Below are positions 58,256 through 64,000 of a stretch of DNA of 64,000 nt, one piece after another. Origin of the DNA: Aulostomus chinensis (lineage: Eukaryota > Chordata > Actinopteri > Syngnathiformes > Aulostomidae); the NCBI GenBank assembly GCA_037954235.1, contig JBBMOA010000004.1:5186501-5250500 (forward strand), given 5' to 3'. How positions within the stretch are numbered: the first letter of the stretch is position 1; every line of letters starts with the position of its first letter. Under the pieces are notes generated by a model. The model had not been told where the DNA came from. It worked only from the letters and a program-made list of their open reading frames with translations, and searched no databases. A program made the position numbers and the translations under genes.

Positions 58256-60293
58256 TTAGGGTCCTCTAAGGCTCATACCTTTTATAAACTATATATATAT
58301 ATTTTTTTTATTCAAGCTTTAGGATCCTAAACTGAAATGGTTCAAGGTTCAGGATCCTGCTAATCTACCTCCATCTGGTCTCATCGAATCGTATCCCGCG
58401 CAACAGCAACAGATGATTGTTTTTGTTCTCCTTTGTATAAATTCAGTGTTCGTATGCTGCACCAGTACATGCATGTAAAAACTTTCATTCTGAGTGTCTT
58501 CATTTTTGTTCAAAACGACAGAGGAATGAATAAACAAGGAAGTTCTTCTGTAAACCCACCTGTCAACACGAGTTTAGAGCCGTTCTTCCTGTGCTCACAC
58601 CGACTGTAGTACCAAATGTACATGAACAGTTCAAACATGAACGTAAACACGTGAATGTACATCCACCTACAGTCATTCACAATCCCACGTGAAGGGAATG
58701 GAAAAGTTGACGTGGGCACTTTTTTTTTTGTGACACAGACCTGCACAAAGGGTTCTTGAATTACAAAGACCTCTACCAAGAAGAGCCGTTCACACTGATG
58801 CACACACGCCTACCAAGAATGAGCTTTTTTAGGTCCTTCGCTCTGGACTTCCTGGATTTTTCCATTCAGTATTTTTTTATTTTTTTTTCCTGTTCAGCTC
58901 ACATGACCACCAAATGACACACTTCCCTTTCCTCGACCCTTTCAATTTCCATCACCCTGTCTAGGAGCGTTTTTATACACAAGGTTTACTCTGGATGTTC
59001 ATGGCTGTGTATCAGGCTTGTTTATGTGTTTCCCATTTGACAATGACTGAGATTAATTAAAAAACAAAACGAAACAAAGCAAGGAAAAAGCGTTCGTTAC
59101 ACCTCATAAATCTGACCAACAGTGGCAGTTCTGGCTCACTTGGTGAGATCTTTGTGCGCACACACAGTTGTTAATCCAGACATTGTTTTATGCATCCAGG
59201 TCTTAATCCTGGGGGATTTCCTGTATCTGTCACCAGCTGGTCCCGCCACGACATTACAGGCTTCTAATGTCTAGCAACCTTGTCAGGTGGCATGCAAAAC
59301 TCGTAGAAATTGAGCTGGAACTTTTAAAATTATCATAATGCAGCAGGCCAGAGCATCCGGGGACATCACAAATAGATGTAAGCACAGTTTCTATGGCTTC
59401 TTTATGGAAAATCCTCTACATTTAGGACGGATAATTCTGGAATCTTCATTTATAGATTTAAAAAAAGGAATACTCATGTAGGTCACACGACAAAACAAAA
59501 CATTTGTCACATTCATTGCCTTTGTTTTCTTGAGACAAGATAAATTTAGCCGTTCCTACACAGAAACGACCTCTCAAAATAGTTCAGTTATTAACTTGTG
59601 ATTTGGAAATAATGATATCAAAACTGTTATTTCAAGTATGGCCTTTCTGGTTGCAGGTTTACTCTTTGCGGCCAAAATTTGTGCTTTATTAATTCACATT
59701 AACAGTGAAAAAACTGTAATGCTAAATTAGATACAAACAAAAATCTACAAATAAAAACCCTGGAAATATTTCCCAAAGGTCTCTTTTTGTTTTTGGGAAA
59801 TACAGGAGGCTGAAATTCTGCCTGTGAAAATGTTTGGAAACCCTGATTTATAGACTTAGAACAATTTTCTTAGTAAGAGAATTTAGCCAGGTGTGTTTTG
59901 ATTGAGGTGTGACAGCAGTTTATAACCCAACCCCCTCCTTCCCCAACTGTTTTATGTATTTATTTTACACTTCTTAAAAGATAGCCATTGTCGCTCAGGT
60001 CAAAGGTCAAGGGGCTAACGCTAGCTAGCTACAAGTTCACCGCTCACCAGAATGGTGGAAGCCCGCAAACAAACAAAAAAAAGAGGAAGAAAATGAGCAA
60101 GTTATCAGTTTTGCTTGTTTTTCCCGCCGTGATAACTGGAAGACACCGACAGAATTGTAAAGTTGGAGTTAGCTCGTTTTACGGCGCTGCTAATGAGGCG
60201 TTAGCAGTGTTTTGTTAGCAAGCAGCAGCGCGCGGAGGAGCGAAACATGGACACACAAAGTGACCGCCGCCGGTTCGCCTCCAGCGGGACACC
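58256..60293. other. Intergenic region downstream of etnk1
   Basis: No exon recognised. A/T-rich with homopolymer runs up to about 59990. From 60000 to 60290 the base composition shifts to higher GC with several CpGs (GCAGCAGCGCGCGGAGGAGCG), consistent with a promoter for the candidate exon that follows. Confidence 0.55.
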
Positions 60294-60352
60294 ATGACCT
60301 GGATGTGTGGACTTTTTGGGTCAAAGCAGAACTGGGTTCGACCTCCAGGAAG
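60294..60352 (+). CDS. Candidate first coding exon of an unidentified gene
   Basis: ATG with A at -3 (GACACCATGA), preceded in frame by a TGA 30 bases upstream. It opens 19 codons plus two bases (MTWMCGLFGSKQNWVRPPG) and ends at a consensus donor, AG before GTGAGT, within a local CpG-richer island. This is the pattern of a genuine first coding exon. I do not recognise the protein. In human the next gene after ETNK1 is SOX5, whose N-terminus does not look like this. No in-phase continuation exon was found up to 64000, so the rest would lie beyond the window. A lncRNA first exon or chance are alternatives. Confidence 0.4.
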
Positions 60353-63300
60353 GTGAGTCTTGTGAGTTTCTTGTCCCGCTGGTTTCTCTCTACTTGAAAT
60401 GTGACATTTTCTGCTTGGTTTTGGTTGGCTTGATTTATCGCTGATATCCGGTTTACCGATGTCGATATTATCCGTGCAACACATGACATGTTTATACTGA
60501 GAAGCACACACAGACATTGTTAATGTTACAAATATTATTTTCTTAGTTTCCAAAACATGATTTTTTTTGTTTGTTGGGGTGATATATATATTAACCATCA
60601 AAACTGATACCTAAATATTAAAAAAAGAAAGAAAATATCTGATGTTATTAAAAACATTATGTTCACATCATGCTAATCTACTGGAGAAATTTCTGAAGTG
60701 TTTGGAATATATCTGAATATCTCCAGAATGACCTGTGTAAGTCTTTATTGAGAAATAAATGAAATTGTAACCAATAGATTGATAATAAATTAATTCACTA
60801 AAATCCATGAAATAGTAGGTAAGTACATAAAAAACATGACATGTTTAAATTCATGAAAGAGAATTCATGCAATAGATACATTTCAAATAAAAACAAATGA
60901 ATGATATACGATAAAAATAAAGAGGTAAAAATAAATGATTGCTTGTAATGTTGAAGGGAGTGAAAAAGCCACATAAATGCTGTTTAGGCTTCTTGCCCCA
61001 GGATTGAAGGGGTTCTTCCTCAGCCCCGTTTTCCTGAGACAACACATCAAAAACCCGCTTGGGTCAAATGTTTGATAGTTTGGACGGAGCAGAAAGAGAT
61101 GATGCATGACTTATTTTACTATAAATCATCAAATTGGACTAGACCCCTGGACAGAGCGGCGTCTCGGGACCCAGGAAGCCTTCAGCGACCAATCAGAGCT
61201 GAGTATTTGCACAAAGCCGCGCTGTGACATTCAAATGTCAGAGGGAGACCAGACAGGGAGGGAGTCATTTTTGGCTTTTGGGCCCCGAACGACTTCAGCT
61301 GACTCACTGACAACCTGCTGAGTAGCACGAGTTAAAACCAGGCAGGCTGGGAACACACACACACGCGCGCACACATGCACGCACGCACACAGCTCAGCCT
61401 AATGATGAGCAATGATTTTTATACAAACAGTTTTATTCGTGAGTTATTTACAGCTGCGAGAATTAATAATTTGAGTGAAAAAAACTCATTACCAACTAGT
61501 CTTCATTCTGTCTTCCATCAGAGACGTGGATTACTCGCTAATTCCAGACTCTTTAACTTGAGGGCTTGTTGTTTTTCACTGTCTTATAAGACAGAAATTG
61601 AAAGTCTTTGGCAGTTGGATGGAAAATAATTCATTCGAAGGAATTACTTTGAGCTTTGGGAAACTGTGATGAGCGTTTTTAGAAATTTTCTGGACATTTT
61701 ATTGTCAGAATGAGTCACTAATCTTGAAAATAAGCAGCAGATGAATTGTTGACGAACACGATTGTTGGTTGTAGCCCTTCACTTGTGTAACTCAGCACCT
61801 ATGAACTGAGGGACTGGTGTGTATCCTCAGCGCTGGCGAGGGAGGACTCTCATAGTAGGTGTTTTTTTTGTCAATAAATTCCCTGTAAAGGAGAATTGAT
61901 TCCACAAAGTCAGAAAAGATGTAGAGAAATTAAGTTATTGAGTAATAAACCGCTTGAGAACCTGTATTGGAAGCTGTAATTGTTTTGTAATTTACTGATA
62001 ATGGCAGCTCCAACTCTTTTTTTCCTTTTATTCCAGACCGAATCTATAAGAGATTTTGGAAAACTGCGGAAACCAAATTCATGCAGAATGAGTTTGTGTA
62101 TTATTACCACGCCTGCGTGTGGTTCTACTTGATCTGCTGGACTCTGTAGTGCAGACAGCAGAGAAATGCCATGTAACATTCACCCTTTGCTGTCATTTTA
62201 CTGTGTTGTTTTGGACTGTTTTGAGGAGGCTGAGTTATCTTCAGAGTCGCGTTGACATGAGTGGAGATATTAAAGATAAAGATATTAAACTTACGTCCAG
62301 TTGACCAGATTCTACTTCGCTTCGATCTACAATGACCTGGATGAATGAGAACCTACACAGACATCATGAGTGGAGATATTTGTGGAGGTACAGAAAAAAA
62401 TGACGAAAAAAAAAAATGCTGCTTTACTTTATCATCCACGATTGCTGGTGGCTTAAAACACTCCATGAAAATTCTTTTGGTGCTTCTCAGGGTTGCTTCA
62501 GGGAACAGGGTGCCCCTCGTGGTCTGTGCTGGCTGTTAATGAACTTACTGTTTGCTTAAGAGATTAGTAATGCTAATTTTAGTCATGGTTAACATTTCTA
62601 AGGTGAACTGTCTGGTCCCGACCGTCAGAGATCCCCAAGTGATGGCTCAGATACTCTCTCAGCTCGGAATGACAAAGAATATACAGTATTTGCCATATGC
62701 GTGCATTTTATACCAAAGATGACCACAAGATGGCAGCAGAGCCCACAGAGAGACGATAAAGAGCAAGTCTCCAAACCTGGCAGAGGCTCTCCACATGCTA
62801 CAAAAATAATCCTATTGGACATTAATTATTGTCGATATTAATGCTTATTAACATAGATTTCTTTACTTAAAATAGAGCAAACACATTAATATGCCTTGTA
62901 TTGAACCCTCCTTTTCATAGCAAATAAGAAGATCCTGAATTTACTGAAAACCCCCAGCACATTTAAACAGGCTTACACTGCTTTGTGGCTCCCTGAGACA
63001 CTTCCTCTTTGTAGAGGACACAATTTGATTTTCAAACCTGAATGTGGAAGTCAAAATATCAGCAATATCAGTTGAATTCTTTTGCTTGTTTTCCGCATTT
63101 TTTCCTGGGTGTGTTTGTCTGTGAAACCACTAGAAGATGTCGCACTTTGCAAGTAAATGAGGAGTGCATGGATGTGCTTTGCCGGTGCTCATTTTTACAG
63201 TTTGTCATCCCAAGGGTTAAATTAGAAGCCCGTTGCTGCCTCACACCCCAAAACCAAACAAGTAATTTCTCAGCATCTCTAGAAGCAAGTCAGGCCTGTG

Positions 63301-64000
63301 TTTTGTCTCTCTAATGCGAGCACTGTCTTATAAAGTCAAACAATTACAACAGTGCATTATCCAACTGGCTGACTGTAATTCAATTATCCTTCTTCCCCCC
63401 GGCTTTATCCACCCAGATAATACACACATTAATTAACAACAGAATCCAATATCGGCTGTTCTGCGCCTCCACTTATTTTCATTTCTCATAAAAAGGTCAT
63501 AGCAGCCACTTCCAAGTGAAGACAATTGTTGTGTGTGGTAATGGGTTACACGTGTATCACCAGGGAGCGTGTGCGACAAAGACCACCGCAGCAACACGGG
63601 TGGAGGTTAGTGCTGACACAGCCACGGTGTACATCCATCAGTGGTGTCACTTCACCAAACTCATAAGACAAAATCCCCGTAGAGGGCAGTTTTAGCAGCC
63701 AGCGTTTCTGCGGCTGAATCGCTCCTCCGTGGAAAGAGTTTGATTTCTAATTCCAACTTTTCTTGGGCATTAAAAAAACTTTCAAGTCCAAAATGCAGCC
63801 GTGAAGCAGTGAGTGAGTTGAAGATGTCAGGAATCGTTGCTGTTGCTGCTGCGGGCTTGGTCGAGCTAGCCATGATCTAGAATACGACATCAGATAAATC
63901 ATCACCCTCTCTTACTGCACACACCTCATCGGGAGTCGAGGGGAAGTCCAGTTTGTCTCTCTGTTTTTATTCCCGCTTGTCATGTCACAAATGCGTCACC
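60353..64000. other. Non-coding sequence to the right edge
   Basis: No exon supported. If 60294-60352 is real, this is its first intron. It contains a (CA)/(CG)n stretch at 61355-61390, two copies of ATGAGTGGAGATAT (near 62257 and 62367), a CTCF-like motif at 62723-62739, and A/T-rich homeobox-like sequence (CATTAATTAAC) near 63428, which may be conserved regulatory DNA of a downstream developmental gene. Confidence 0.5.
62723..62739 (+). promoter_or_regulatory. CTCF-like motif
   Basis: CCACAAGATGGCAGCAG, a very close match to the CTCF core, forward orientation, 7.4 kb past the etnk1 stop. Confidence 0.45.

Noticed and set aside
63661..63873. 70-codon minus-strand ORF near the right edge starting MASSTKPAAATATIPDIF
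   Set aside because: No homology recognised, no splice donor in phase, and it does not match the SOX5 N-terminus expected from synteny.

Overview
The window reads as nuclear DNA of a teleost fish, probably a percomorph. The evidence is compact spliced vertebrate genes with GT-AG introns, fish-type amylin, frequent (CA/TG)n tracts, an L2-type LINE relic, and a fish-type short retroposon with a (GGAT)n tail. I see no prokaryotic, viral or CRISPR features. Five protein-coding genes could be reconstructed exon by exon with consistent splice phases, plus the first exon of a sixth gene cut off by the left edge.

Layout. 260-845 (minus): first coding exon of slc2a13 (proton/myo-inositol cotransporter), with the start of intron 1 filling 1-259. 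6.6-13.4 kb (plus): a complete 14-exon slco1c1 (OATP1C1-type thyroid hormone/organic anion transporter, 685 aa). 19.0-29.2 kb (plus): a complete tandem paralog of the same OATP1 family (784 or 791 aa), with matching exon structure and a much longer cytosolic tail. 32.9-34.9 kb (plus): iapp (amylin), with a plausible TATA box and non-coding first exon. 38.8-43.1 kb (plus): pyroxd1, 13 coding exons, 500 aa. 45.7-55.3 kb (plus): etnk1 (ethanolamine kinase), 8 coding exons, 360 aa, with a long 3' UTR to about 57.95 kb. At 60.3 kb there is a well-formed candidate first coding exon of an unidentified gene.

The order slco1 - iapp - pyroxd1 - etnk1 follows the human 12p12 neighbourhood, but the genes lying between PYROXD1 and ETNK1 in human are absent here. 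slc2a13, which is on 12q12 in human, sits head-to-head with slco1c1. The genes are functionally diverse: two membrane transporter types, a peptide hormone, a flavin oxidoreductase and a phospholipid-pathway kinase. Nothing suggests a single pathway or operon-like system; this is a conserved vertebrate synteny block.

The items most worth a second look concern RNA processing and mobile elements. They are two in-phase splice donors in the slco1 paralog, an inverted pair of young retroposons bracketing its exon 10, a stop-free 78-nt intron in pyroxd1, a foldback-type element in etnk1 intron 4, a degenerate GCTAGC minisatellite, the orphan first exon at 60.3 kb, and CTCF-like motifs at gene boundaries. 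I did not find a wholly new biological system here.
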